Positions 44,141-51,303 of a stretch of DNA of 53,917 nucleotides are shown in pieces. Within the stretch, counting starts at the first letter, position 1. Each line of letters begins with the position of its first letter. This DNA comes from Verrucomicrobia bacterium ADurb.Bin118. GTDB taxonomy: Bacteria > Verrucomicrobiota > Verrucomicrobiia > Limisphaerales > MWDV01. The stretch is from NCBI GenBank assembly GCA_002070715.1, contig MWDV01000063.1, positions 1-53,917 on the forward strand, written 5' to 3'. The position numbers and the translations under genes are program-made. The notes below the pieces were generated by a model, which was not told the origin of the DNA, did no database searches, and worked only from the letters and a program-made list of their open reading frames with translations.

Positions 44141-45997
44141 TCACGCCGTCCGACGGTGATACCACCACCATTCGAGCAAGAGCACGATCAAACCGATGGC
44201 GGCGAAGGTGCGCCAGAGTTCCATGTTGGTGCGTTGGGTCGTGGTGGCGGCGACGCGTGTGTAGCTGCCAAACTCCAATTCGCCGCGCGGCCGGATGTTG
44301 CTCTCGGCGGCATCAAGCAGGTCCACGCAGAACGTGACCTCGTTTGTCCCGGCGCGCAGGTGATAGACACCCTGCCGCGTGGTGTCGCCAAAGATGAGTT
44401 CGTTCGCGTTCTCGACATTCAACGTGACAGATTTGCCGCCTGGCAATTTGACTTCGGCACTTTTTACCGGCTCCGCCAATGCCAGACGGAACGGGTCGCC
44501 GGCTTTGACTAAAAGTTGAGCACCGGTCGCATTGGCGGGATTCAACCAGTCCACGACATTGGCGATGAAGATCGGAAACGACACGCGCAACGGCCAGTTG
44601 CTCTCCAGCGGATCAAAGCCCACCCACACGATGCGTTGTCGCCCCAGCTCGCCGGCGAGGATGAGCGGTCCTTGCGGCGCTTCGAGAATGGAGACGGCCC
44701 ACGGCGGCGAGCTGTCGCGGGGGATGAGGCTGCGCACGACTTGCACGTTGTCGAATCCCGCGTAGCGCAGCAGCGGGTGCGAGGCTTTCCAGTCCACGAT
44801 GGCCGGGGCTTCCACGGCTGCAACGCTCTCGATCCAGTTCGTATTCACCGTGTGGAAGGCCAGCACATTGCCCGCTGGCCAAACGGTGGGTTGGACCCCG
44901 TCGAGCACGATGAAATCAAAGCCCGCGCCCGCGTCAGTGAGATCGTTCGCCACAGTGAGCTGCACGTTGACCACGGCGCGCAGGGCTTTCTCGAGCAGTC
45001 GGTTGCCCGGCGTGACGAGCAACACGCGCACCGGCTTGGGCAGCAAACTCACGATGGACGCTTCATTGTCCACGATAAGATCGTCCTTGCCTGTCAGGCG
45101 GACGGTGAACACGCCATCCAAGGTTTGGGAGGCTTGAAAAATTTGCGGCGCGCTTTGCTGGCCGGGAACGGTCAGCGGCCGGGTGTCGAGCAGGGTTTGC
45201 GCGTCGCTGTCGTTGGCCTGGAAATACAACTCCAGCTCGGAACTCATCGCGTTCGACGAAAAGTTCGCCACGTTGGCGTAGATCGCGCGTTGACTGGCGT
45301 TGTCGGGGAACGCGCGCACGTCCAACGCCGTGATGCCGAGATTTTCCGCGCGCTGGCCGACCTTGTGATAGATGAGCGGCAGGGATTGGCGCTCAAAATC
45401 GCCCAAGTCGGCCACCGCTCCGTCGCTAAACAGATGCACCTCCGCGCTATGGCGATCGCGCACGAGCGCCTCAGCCATTTTGAGCGCGGGGATAAGCCGC
45501 GTGGGTGTATCCGACGGGGCGCAGGCTTGTAAAGCGCGGCGCAACGCGGACTTGTCGCTGGTGGCGGATTGTTGCACTTCGGTGTTCGCCCCGGCGAGCA
45601 GCACGATCATTTGATCCGTCGGCGCGAGGCTGTCCACCCACTTGAGGGCTTCGGCGCGCGCTTTCCCGAACCGCGATGGAGCTTCATCGGTGGCCTGCAT
45701 TGAGGCGGACCCGTCGAGGATGATCACCCGCAGTTGCGCCGGTTTCGCCGAGCTTTTGAAGTAGGGCCGGGTGAGCGCCAGCACGGCCAGCGCCAAAAGA
45801 AGGAGTTGCAAATACAGCAGCCAATTCTGGCGCAACTTCTGAAACGGCGCGCTGGCCTGGGTATCCGCGAGGAATTTCTGCCAGAGAAGTGTGCTGGAAA
45901 CGAGCTTCGTGGTCCGCTTGCGCTTGAGCAGGTAAAACACGATCACCAACGGGATGCTGGCGGCGAACGCGAAGGCGATGGGAGCGAGGAAGCTCAT
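44141..45997 (-). CDS. BatA-N/vWA membrane protein of the MoxR operon
   Basis: A protein of 618 residues. The N terminus MSFLAPIAFAFAASIPLVIVFYLLKRKR is the BatA_N double-helix module, with a second membrane helix at about 59-77. The vWA domain starts VIILDGSASMQATDE (Asp95, Ser97, Ser99) and is followed by beta-sandwich and GATase-like parts (LLVTPGNRLLEKAL, DFIVLDGVQP). A last helix (TFAAIGLIVLLLEWWWY) anchors the C terminus. The start codon directly follows an octamer repeat tract (CGCACTCCCCACTTA just upstream), so no Shine-Dalgarno sequence remains. It is separated from the DUF58 gene by the four-helix-bundle cassette; in related operons the two are usually adjacent. Confidence 0.9.
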   Translation of the reverse strand: MSFLAPIAFAFAASIPLVIVFYLLKRKRTTKLVSSTLLWQKFLADTQASAPFQKLRQNWLLYLQLLLLALAVLALTRPYFKSSAKPAQLRVIILDGSASMQATDEAPSRFGKARAEALKWVDSLAPTDQMIVLLAGANTEVQQSATSDKSALRRALQACAPSDTPTRLIPALKMAEALVRDRHSAEVHLFSDGAVADLGDFERQSLPLIYHKVGQRAENLGITALDVRAFPDNASQRAIYANVANFSSNAMSSELELYFQANDSDAQTLLDTRPLTVPGQQSAPQIFQASQTLDGVFTVRLTGKDDLIVDNEASIVSLLPKPVRVLLVTPGNRLLEKALRAVVNVQLTVANDLTDAGAGFDFIVLDGVQPTVWPAGNVLAFHTVNTNWIESVAAVEAPAIVDWKASHPLLRYAGFDNVQVVRSLIPRDSSPPWAVSILEAPQGPLILAGELGRQRIVWVGFDPLESNWPLRVSFPIFIANVVDWLNPANATGAQLLVKAGDPFRLALAEPVKSAEVKLPGGKSVTLNVENANELIFGDTTRQGVYHLRAGTNEVTFCVDLLDAAESNIRPRGELEFGSYTRVAATTTQRTNMELWRTFAAIGLIVLLLEWWWYHRRTA

Positions 45998-46000
45998 TAA

Positions 46001-46036
46001 GTGGGGAGTGCGGAGTGCGGAGTGCGGAGTGCGAAA
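46001..46036. repeat. Tandem octamer repeat, left arm of a flanking inverted pair
   Basis: Four tandem copies of GAGTGCGG (period 8), the last one decaying, begin 4 bases before the BatA-like start codon. Reverse-complement copies lie at 46473-46506 on the other side of the four-helix-bundle gene, so the two arms form an inverted pair with the outer end GGGAGTGCGG in common. Confidence 0.85.
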
Positions 46037-46064
46037 TCCCGCGATGATGCGGCGCGTTTGCGGT

Positions 46065-46427
46065 TCACTGACGACCTCCTGACTTTCGCGCGGTGTTTAT
46101 GGACGAAACAGCGATGGCAACGAGTTCATTGGTCTCTTTCAATAAAGGTGCGGCTTTTATTTCTGTTACTTTGCCGGCTTCCATTAATAGCTCAATCCAA
46201 TAAGCCGATTCGTCTGCTTCTTCTTCGACTGTCCCCATCTTGCTGATGAAATCCGCGCTGGATTTTGCCCGGCAAGCCGCGCGGTAGTTTGCGCCGACTG
46301 AAGTGCCAGAGCGAAGGAGTTGTCTGCCAAGCACGCGACAGGTTTCAATTTTCGGTAAGCCTTCAACGAACTTGACAACCTCTAACGCGAATATTTTGGT
46401 CCGTTTCTTTAAGTTTTCGTTACTCAT
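46065..46427 (-). CDS. Four-helix bundle protein (23S rRNA IVP-like)
   Basis: A protein of 120 residues of the family first seen in intervening sequences of 23S rRNA genes. KIFALEVVKFVEGLPK, LGRQLLRSGTSVGANYRAACRAKSSADFISKMGTVEEEADESAYWIELL is the usual signature, with the RS..SVGANY turn between helices. Members often occur as isolated small genes in mobile or repeat settings, and their role is unsettled. Here the gene lies between two inverted arms of the GAGTGCGG repeat (46001-46036 and 46473-46506), inside an operon where it is not expected. It is lower in GC than its neighbours and appears intact. Confidence 0.9.
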   Translation of the reverse strand: MSNENLKKRTKIFALEVVKFVEGLPKIETCRVLGRQLLRSGTSVGANYRAACRAKSSADFISKMGTVEEEADESAYWIELLMEAGKVTEIKAAPLLKETNELVAIAVSSINTARKSGGRQ

Positions 46428-46472
46428 CGTTTACCTTTCCGCTTCCCAATTACCAGGGGCATGATCATGGCT

Positions 46473-46506
46473 ATTCCGCACTTCGCATTCCGAATTCCGC
46501 ACTCCC
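46473..46506. repeat. Octamer repeat, right arm of the inverted pair
   Basis: Four diverged copies of the complement of GAGTGCGG (CCGCACTT, CGCATTCC, GAATTCCG, CCGCACTCCC). The outer end reads GGGAGTGCGG on the minus strand and begins within the TAG stop of the DUF58 gene, so the cassette was placed exactly at that stop codon. Confidence 0.8.
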
Positions 46507-47480
46507 TAACTCCACACCTCCGCTTTTCGCAATTGCTTCAACAGCAGGTCCTGCAAATCCATGTTCGAGGGGGCCAGGAAAAAGTTGATGCCGCGCTTGG
46601 TGCAATACTCGCGCAGGCGTTGAACGAAATTCTGCACCGTCTGCTGATACGCCTTCAGGCGGTAGCGGCCGAACGTGACTTCCTGCACGGCGCCGCTCTC
46701 GGAATCCACCAAGCGCAAGTCGCCGTAGTTGGCGGGCGTGAGTTCCTCCGGAGCGAGAATCTGGACGCAGCTCACCTGAAAGCCGCGACCGATCAGCGCG
46801 TTCAATCCCCTCTCATAACCCGCGGGATCAAGAAAATCGCTCAGGACGATGGCAAGGCCGGTTTGCCGCGCTTCCAACGCGCCGCGGCGCAGCGCTTCGT
46901 TCAAGTCCGCGCCACCACCCGCGGTAAGGGCATTAAGGTTTTGGAAAAATTGCATCGAAGACTTTTTTCCACGGACGCTTCGCAATCCGCCACGCGCTGC
47001 CAACTCCCCGGGTGAATGCGGACTGCGAAGCGCCGGGCGCGGAGCATTTGCGTCCGCTGCGCCGCTTGGTGATTCCGCGCTCCGCACTCCGGATTCCGCA
47101 CTGGGAAAGGGGATGACGCTCACGCGATCAAATCCGCACAACGCCACGTAGCCGATGGCGGCGGCGATTTGGCGGGCGAAATCAAATTTGCGCGGTTCGC
47201 CGAAAGTCATGGATTCACTGGCATCGAGGAAAATGCGCACCGGCAATTCGCGTTCCTCCTCGTAGAGCTTGAGGAACAGGCGGTCGAGCCGGCCGAACAG
47301 ATTCCAGTCGAGGTAACGAAAATCATCGCCCGGCACGTAGCTGCGGTGGTCGGCGAACTCAACGGATTGGCCGCGTGCGCGGCTGCGACGTTCGCCCTTG
47401 GCCGAACTCTTGGCGCGTCGGGCGGCGAGCAATTGGAATTGCTCGAGGCGGCGCAGTAGTTCAGGAGTGAGGAGTGCCAT
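46506..47480 (-). CDS. DUF58 protein of the MoxR operon, with repeat insert
   Basis: About 324 residues. DUF58 proteins are the conserved partners of MoxR ATPases. RARGQSVEFADHRSYVPGDDFRYLDWNLFGRLDRLFLKLYEEERE (about 35-79) is the family signature; a vWA-like fold follows (RIFLDASESMTFGE with Asp86-Ser88-Ser90). Normally the sequence VIPF is followed at once by the RRGKK segment; here ~32 residues (about 127-158), encoded by inverted octamer repeats, intervene. The ATG at 47480 gives MALLTPELLRRLEQFQLLA, the standard start, and directly follows the CGCAAAG repeat tract, so there is no ribosome binding site. Two decayed copies of this start region lie upstream in the repeat array. Confidence 0.9.
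   Translation of the reverse strand: MALLTPELLRRLEQFQLLAARRAKSSAKGERRSRARGQSVEFADHRSYVPGDDFRYLDWNLFGRLDRLFLKLYEEERELPVRIFLDASESMTFGEPRKFDFARQIAAAIGYVALCGFDRVSVIPFPSAESGVRSAESPSGAADANAPRPALRSPHSPGELAARGGLRSVRGKKSSMQFFQNLNALTAGGGADLNEALRRGALEARQTGLAIVLSDFLDPAGYERGLNALIGRGFQVSCVQILAPEELTPANYGDLRLVDSESGAVQEVTFGRYRLKAYQQTVQNFVQRLREYCTKRGINFFLAPSNMDLQDLLLKQLRKAEVWS
47007..47102. repeat. Inverted octamer repeats inside the DUF58 gene
   Basis: The left half (GAATGCGGACTGCGAAG and more) and the right half (GATTCCGCGCTCCGCACTCC) are imperfect reverse complements, both built from the GAGTGCGG unit. The 96 bases keep the frame open and encode AESGVRSAES...ALRSPHSPG, low-complexity sequence foreign to DUF58. 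Confidence 0.8.
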
Positions 47481-47666
47481 GAGAATTAACGCAAAGGCGC
47501 GAAGACGCAAAGACGCAAAGCATCAGGACGATCTTTCCAATTAACTGTAGTTTGCAAAACCGGGTTCGCCGGAGGCGAACAACTTGAATAGCCGTGGGTG
47601 AAACCCACGGAACTGCGACCAACAAACAATCCCGCCCCGAAGGGGCGGAACAAATCGTCCGCCCAA

Positions 47667-48113
47667 TCAAACCAGATATTTTTCATCGAATGTTATCCCG
47701 TGTTTAACCAGAAATTCACGCAACTCATCCTGGAACGAAACCATCTTGTGATGTTCCTCCTGCCTTTTGATGTATTCAATCACCGCGTCCTTGTCGCTGT
47801 GCGAAACCGTGAATCCACCGTAACCCTCCTGCCAATGATCGAAGCCAGGGAAAACGTGGTTTTGTTTAATCCAACTGCTGGTGCTGATTTTGATGTCTTT
47901 TACCAAAGTGGCCAGCGCAATGGTGGGATGGATTTCGGTCAAAATGTGAAGGTGATCTTCCACGCCGCTGATTCGGTACAGATGGCAATCTTTGTTTTTC
48001 AGAATGCCCCAGATGTAGCGGAACAGGTCGTCGCGTCTGTTGGCGAGCAGTGCACGTTCACGATTCTTCGTCGAGAAGACGACGTGGTAGTAAATTTGGG
48101 TGAACGTGGACAT
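47667..48113 (-). CDS. IS200/REP-associated tyrosine transposase (RAYT/Y1)
   Basis: A protein of 148 residues of the Y1 HUH transposase family. VEDHLHILTEIHP holds the HxH metal site (His54, His56), and VIEYIKRQEEHHK the nucleophilic Tyr114; MSTFTQIYYHVVFSTKNRERALL is the usual start. All key residues are intact, so the enzyme may be active. It lies inside a dense set of short GC-rich hairpins, as REP-associated transposases do, and could mobilise them by single-strand transfer. A canonical IS200 would have subterminal hairpins only; the number of hairpins here argues for the RAYT type. Lower GC than its neighbours fits an acquired gene. Confidence 0.92.
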   Translation of the reverse strand: MSTFTQIYYHVVFSTKNRERALLANRRDDLFRYIWGILKNKDCHLYRISGVEDHLHILTEIHPTIALATLVKDIKISTSSWIKQNHVFPGFDHWQEGYGGFTVSHSDKDAVIEYIKRQEEHHKMVSFQDELREFLVKHGITFDEKYLV

Positions 48114-48454
48114 GGAGGTTCAGGAAGTTCCCGAGGTGCAGCGATTGTGGCGTGCTGTGAAAATGTTAACGCATTGAATGCAGTCTGCGTCAGTTCGCCA
48201 AAGGCGAACCACATGAATAGCCGTGGGTGTAACCCACGGAACATGTCCACCACCATCAAAGGCCCTGAAAGGGCCGGACCACGCGGCGATTAATTTATGG
48301 CGTCTGTGAATTCGGCGTGGGCAAGGGGATGAATGAGGATACGACCCCTTCGGGGTCGAATCCTTTTTGTGCTGGGTTTCCGTGGGTTGGCACCCACGGC
48401 TATTCATGTTCATCCGCTGCGCGGATGTAGGTGGGCAAACGCACTGCCCCGCAG

Positions 48455-48506
48455 GCAACTGAGATTGTTCCGGTTGACGAAGAGGTTCAGTGGTAAGCAA
48501 AGGCAT
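48455..48506 (-). pseudogene. Decayed copy of the DUF58 gene start (ghost 1)
   Basis: Reading leftwards from an ATG at 48506 gives MPLLTTEPLRQPEQSQLPA, clearly related to MALLTPELLRRLEQFQLLA of the DUF58 gene at 47480. The bases upstream (a CGCAAAG run, CTTTGCGTTAATTC) are also shared with the functional copy. After about 19 codons the frame enters hairpin repeat sequence. Confidence 0.7.
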
Positions 48507-48511
48507 GGGAA

Positions 48512-49012
48512 TTAACGCAAAGGCGCGAAGGCGCAAAGACGCAAAGCCTCAGGGCAATCTTTCCAATCAGTTGTGCTTTGTAAAACCAGGTTCGCCGACG
48601 GCGCATTACACGAATAACCGTGAGTGCGAGCTAGGGGATATGTGTGGTGTGTTGTGAAAATGTTAACGCGGTGAATGTGGTTTTTGTCAGTTCGCCGGAG
48701 GCGAGCTGCATGAATAGCCGTAGGTGTAACCCACGGAACATGTCCACCGACATCATCGGCCCTGAAAGGGCCGCACAATGAGGCGAGTATTTTTCGGCGC
48801 ATCGGTTGGATGCGGAACGCGTGTTGGGACGGTTGTTGATGCGACCCTTTCAGGGTCGGGATTGCTTTGCGCTGGGTTTCCGTGGGTTGGTACCCACGAC
48901 TATTTACATTTATCCGCTTCGCGGATGCGGCTGGGCACACGCGCCACGCCATGGGCAATTGGAATTGCTCCATCTGATGAAACAGTTCGGGAGTGCGAAG
49001 GGACAATAACAT
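48512..49012. repeat. REP array unit B, without transposase gene
   Basis: This ~500-base unit repeats unit A in the same order: a CGCAAAG run (48511-48546), AGGTTCGCC/GGCG, TGTGAAAATGTTAACGC, TTCGCC/GGCGA (48690-48706), CCGTAGGT/ACCCACGG (48718-48737), GGCCCT/AGGGCC (48758-48772), CGACCCT/AGGGTCG (48842-48858), CCGTGGGT/ACCCACG (48880-48899) and ATCCGC/GCGGAT (48912-48926). The RAYT gene is missing, as if deleted between the first CCGTG-type hairpin and the TGTGAAAATG block. It ends with the second decayed DUF58 start. Confidence 0.8.
48953..49012 (-). pseudogene. Decayed copy of the DUF58 gene start (ghost 2)
   Basis: An ATG at 49012, 2 nt after the stop of the upstream gene, gives MLLSLRTPELFHQMEQFQLPM, which aligns with the DUF58 start; 16 bases (GAGCAATTCCAATTGC) are identical. 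Its place right after the preceding gene suggests that this was the original DUF58 start before the array was inserted. Confidence 0.65.
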
Positions 49013-49014
49013 CG

Positions 49015-49815
49015 TTATTTGTTTGTAGAGATTCCACTTACAACATCAGCCGGGGTGTTGGTTCTCGTTTGAATCCAATGAGGAGGAAAATGCTCTTTCA
49101 CCTGTGCTTCAAACCAGTCCGCCGATGGTTCGTCTTGAAACTTGAAACCCTGAATTTTGAATTCGCGTGTAGGGTGCGTCCATTTGCTTGAGTAGTTCCC
49201 GCCGCTTTCTTTTAACAATATCTTCCGAGGTATCCGAATATCACCATCTTGCATCCAGTCTTCGCAATCTTCTTCCCACTTCGTAGAAGCGGATTCTTCC
49301 TTCCAAAGGTACACATGTCGCTCGTATTTGTGACCCAGCCCAACGAAGCCGCTACTACTCCAAAGATTTCGACCGGGTACCAGATCATCAAGGTAGCCTT
49401 CTGATCCGCCCCCACCGCCACCGCGGCGCGTACCCCACCATCCGTATTGCCTTTGGCCGTGAAAATCCGCCGTGCGAATCTCTACTGCGTAGCCGCCTGG
49501 CTTCTGACCACCAAGCAAGGTTCGCTTACCCCTTGGTGCGCCCCATGTTTCTTTGCGGAAATAATTTGTGAATCCTCGCATGATGATTTCGAACTCCCTG
49601 CCGTCTACGGTTCCCTTCAGCACAAGAACCGGAGGCGTTTTGAGAGCCTCGCGAGCCTCGATTTCTTGTCGGTCTGCATAATGCCATCGCGCGTCCAGCC
49701 ATTCCCGGTGCCTTTTTATCGCGACCGATACACCCAACACTCCCGCGCTGACGCTGGCGATCAGGACTAAAGCAAATACGAACTTGCGTTCCCTCGGTTT
49801 CACTTCTTTAGGCAT
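49015..49815 (-). CDS. Membrane-anchored protein of unknown function in the MoxR operon
   Basis: A protein of 266 residues. One transmembrane helix (KFVFALVLIASVSAGVLGVSVAI, about 11-33) is followed by a charged helix and a Gly/Trp-rich soluble domain (VLKGTVDGREFEIIMRGFTNYFRKE, QYGWWGTRRGGGGGG), so it is probably periplasmic and tethered. I do not recognise a family. The ATG at 49815 overlaps the MoxR stop by 8 nt (ATGCCTAA), implying translational coupling and a real operon member. Near the C terminus REFKIQGFKFQDE is encoded by a TTTCAAGTTTCAAG-like stretch that resembles a common intergenic repeat, so part of the tail may be repeat-derived. Confidence 0.65.
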   Translation of the reverse strand: MPKEVKPRERKFVFALVLIASVSAGVLGVSVAIKRHREWLDARWHYADRQEIEAREALKTPPVLVLKGTVDGREFEIIMRGFTNYFRKETWGAPRGKRTLLGGQKPGGYAVEIRTADFHGQRQYGWWGTRRGGGGGGSEGYLDDLVPGRNLWSSSGFVGLGHKYERHVYLWKEESASTKWEEDCEDWMQDGDIRIPRKILLKESGGNYSSKWTHPTREFKIQGFKFQDEPSADWFEAQVKEHFPPHWIQTRTNTPADVVSGISTNK

Positions 49816-50809
49816 TCATCGCTTCGGCCGTCACGGGCACGTCGCGGAGGATTAGCGTGATGATGTGGTCGGTGGTGATGCCTTCGGCTTCGGCCTCGAA
49901 ATTCAGGATGAGGCGGTGGCGCAACGCGGGGAGCGCCGCGGCTTGAATATCCTCGAAGCTGACGTTGAAGCGGCCTTGCGCGAGCGCGCGGACTTTGCCG
50001 GCAAGAATGAGCGTTTGTGCGCCGCGCGGGCTGCTGCCAAAGCGCAGGTATTGGTTCGCAATCGGCGCGGCGGTGTCAGTTTTGGGGTGCGTGGCGAGCA
50101 CAAGGCGTACGGCGTAATCTTTCACGTGCGACGCAACGGGGACTTCGCGTATCAGTTGCATCAGGGCCAACAGTTTTTCACGGGGCAGGATTTTATGCAC
50201 CGCGATTTTCGCGCTGGTCGTCGTGCGGTTGATGACTTCGGTCAAACCCGCCGCGTTGGGGTAGCCGACAAGAATTTTGAAAAAGAACCGATCCAACTGG
50301 GCCTCGGGCAAGGGATACGTGCCTTCCTGGTCAATCGGGTTTTGCGTGGCCATGACGAAGAAGGGTTCGGCCAGTTTACGCATCTCCCCGGCGGCGGTCA
50401 CTTGATGTTCTTGCATGGCTTCGAGCAGGGCGCTCTGGGTCTTGGGGGTGGCGCGATTGATTTCATCGGCGAGGATCAGGTGCGCGAAGATCGGGCCGCG
50501 TTGAAATTGAAACTCGCGTCGGCCCGCCGTCGTTTCCATCACCAGATTCGTGCCGAGAATGTCGGCGGGCATGAGGTCGGGCGTAAACTGGATGCGATTG
50601 AAACTGAGGTCGAGCACTTCGCCCAACGTGCGGACCAACAGGGTTTTGCCCAGCCCGGGCACGCCTTCGAGCAAGACGTGGCCGCCGCTGAACAGGGCGA
50701 CGAGGGTGTTCTCCACAATTTCGGTCTGGCCGACGAGGACCTTGCCGATTTCGGCGCGCAGCGCGGCGTAGGTGTCGCGGAAGGATTGGATTTGTGATTC
50801 AGTGCTCAT
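49808..50809 (-). CDS. MoxR-family AAA+ ATPase
   Basis: A protein of 333 residues. Walker A is GVPGLGKT (49-56), Walker B LILADEINRA (111-120), followed by TPKTQSALLEAMQEHQVT and FFVMATQNPIDQEGTYPLPEAQLDRFFF, the MoxR sensor region, and SPRGAQTL. MoxR ATPases act as chaperones with DUF58 and vWA partners, several of which are in this operon. Its ATG at 50809 is directly preceded by CAACCTCCCA, part of a repeat tract, and lacks a Shine-Dalgarno sequence. In the operon it follows the DUF4175-like gene, from which it is separated by a degenerate four-helix-bundle gene. Confidence 0.95.
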   Translation of the reverse strand: MSTESQIQSFRDTYAALRAEIGKVLVGQTEIVENTLVALFSGGHVLLEGVPGLGKTLLVRTLGEVLDLSFNRIQFTPDLMPADILGTNLVMETTAGRREFQFQRGPIFAHLILADEINRATPKTQSALLEAMQEHQVTAAGEMRKLAEPFFVMATQNPIDQEGTYPLPEAQLDRFFFKILVGYPNAAGLTEVINRTTTSAKIAVHKILPREKLLALMQLIREVPVASHVKDYAVRLVLATHPKTDTAAPIANQYLRFGSSPRGAQTLILAGKVRALAQGRFNVSFEDIQAAALPALRHRLILNFEAEAEGITTDHIITLILRDVPVTAEAMNA

Positions 50810-51227
50810 TGGGAGGTTGTAGGTTCAAAGTTACAGGGACGCAGGCATCATGTTTGACTGGCTTCCGGACACAAGGATTATGCCGGTGTTTTTCCGGGAA
50901 GGCGATGATACTTGTGGCGCGACAGGATAACGTGACGGCTTGAGCTTTCCGTCCGTCAAATCGGGCTGCAGCCAGATATTCCGGAGCCAACGCGCCGGGG
51001 CGTGGGGCACGCGCCTCACCGACAGAACCTTTGGTAATACTGAAAAACTGAATGAATTGTGCACGGTTGCCGCGCGTAAAACCTTCAGCAACATTTGACA
51101 GAACTGAAACGGTCGCGCGACAAATCTGTTTCCAAAGGCCCATACTGAATATGGCGTAAAGGCCGTTCACCTGAGCGCTGTTGCCGCGCCAGCCCTGTGA
51201 ATCCGCAAATTGTTTTGTCGTCGCCAT
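50810..51227 (-). pseudogene. Degenerate four-helix bundle (IVP-like) gene
   Basis: Reading from the ATG at 51227, MATTKQFADSQGW starts like four-helix-bundle proteins of the 23S rRNA IVP type, and ICRATVSVLSNVAEGFTRGNRAQFIQFFSITKGSVGE is the clear signature. About ten residues are missing before it (the expected FGLRDQIRRA part is shortened), the segment after GSVGE is scrambled (ARAPRPGALAPEYL), and the C terminus runs on into repeat-derived VTLNLQPPN up to the MoxR start. I read it as a decayed copy rather than a working gene. It belongs to a different subtype from the intact gene at 46065-46427. Confidence 0.7.
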
Positions 51228-51303
51228 CAGGTTTTTCGTTCGGGTCATCCGGATTCGGGTTGTCACACAACGCGCGCCGACCAGCGCACGTCCAGCCGCC
51301 AGC

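Larger units (their letters stand above)
47484..48511. mobile_element. REP/RAYT composite unit (unit A)
   Basis: This unit starts at the 5' side of the DUF58 start codon and holds a CGCAAAG-type run (47485-47520), hairpins GTTCGCC/GGCGAAC (47564-47580), CCGTGGGT/ACCCACGG (47592-47610) and CCGCCCC/GGGGCGG (47632-47648), the RAYT gene, then GTTCGCC/GGCGAAC (48193-48209), CCGTGGGT/ACCCACGG (48221-48239), GGCCCT/AGGGCC (48261-48275), CGACCCC/GGGGTCG (48342-48358), an inverse-type CCGTGGGT/ACCCACGG (48380-48399) and CATCCGC/GCGGATG (48411-48427). It ends with a decayed copy of the DUF58 start. Hairpins on both sides of a RAYT are the expected picture for a REP-type element. Confidence 0.8.

Noticed and set aside
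46001-46036. Short tandem repeats that might be read as a CRISPR array
   Set aside because: The period is 8 bases with no spacers, and no cas gene is present. The Cas2-like fold inside the PaaX regulator is a normal part of that family.
48120-49012. Minus-strand frames of 138 and 166 codons in the REP array as genes
   Set aside because: They are translations of hairpin repeats; only their first ~19 codons resemble a protein, the DUF58 start, and they are reported as decayed copies instead.
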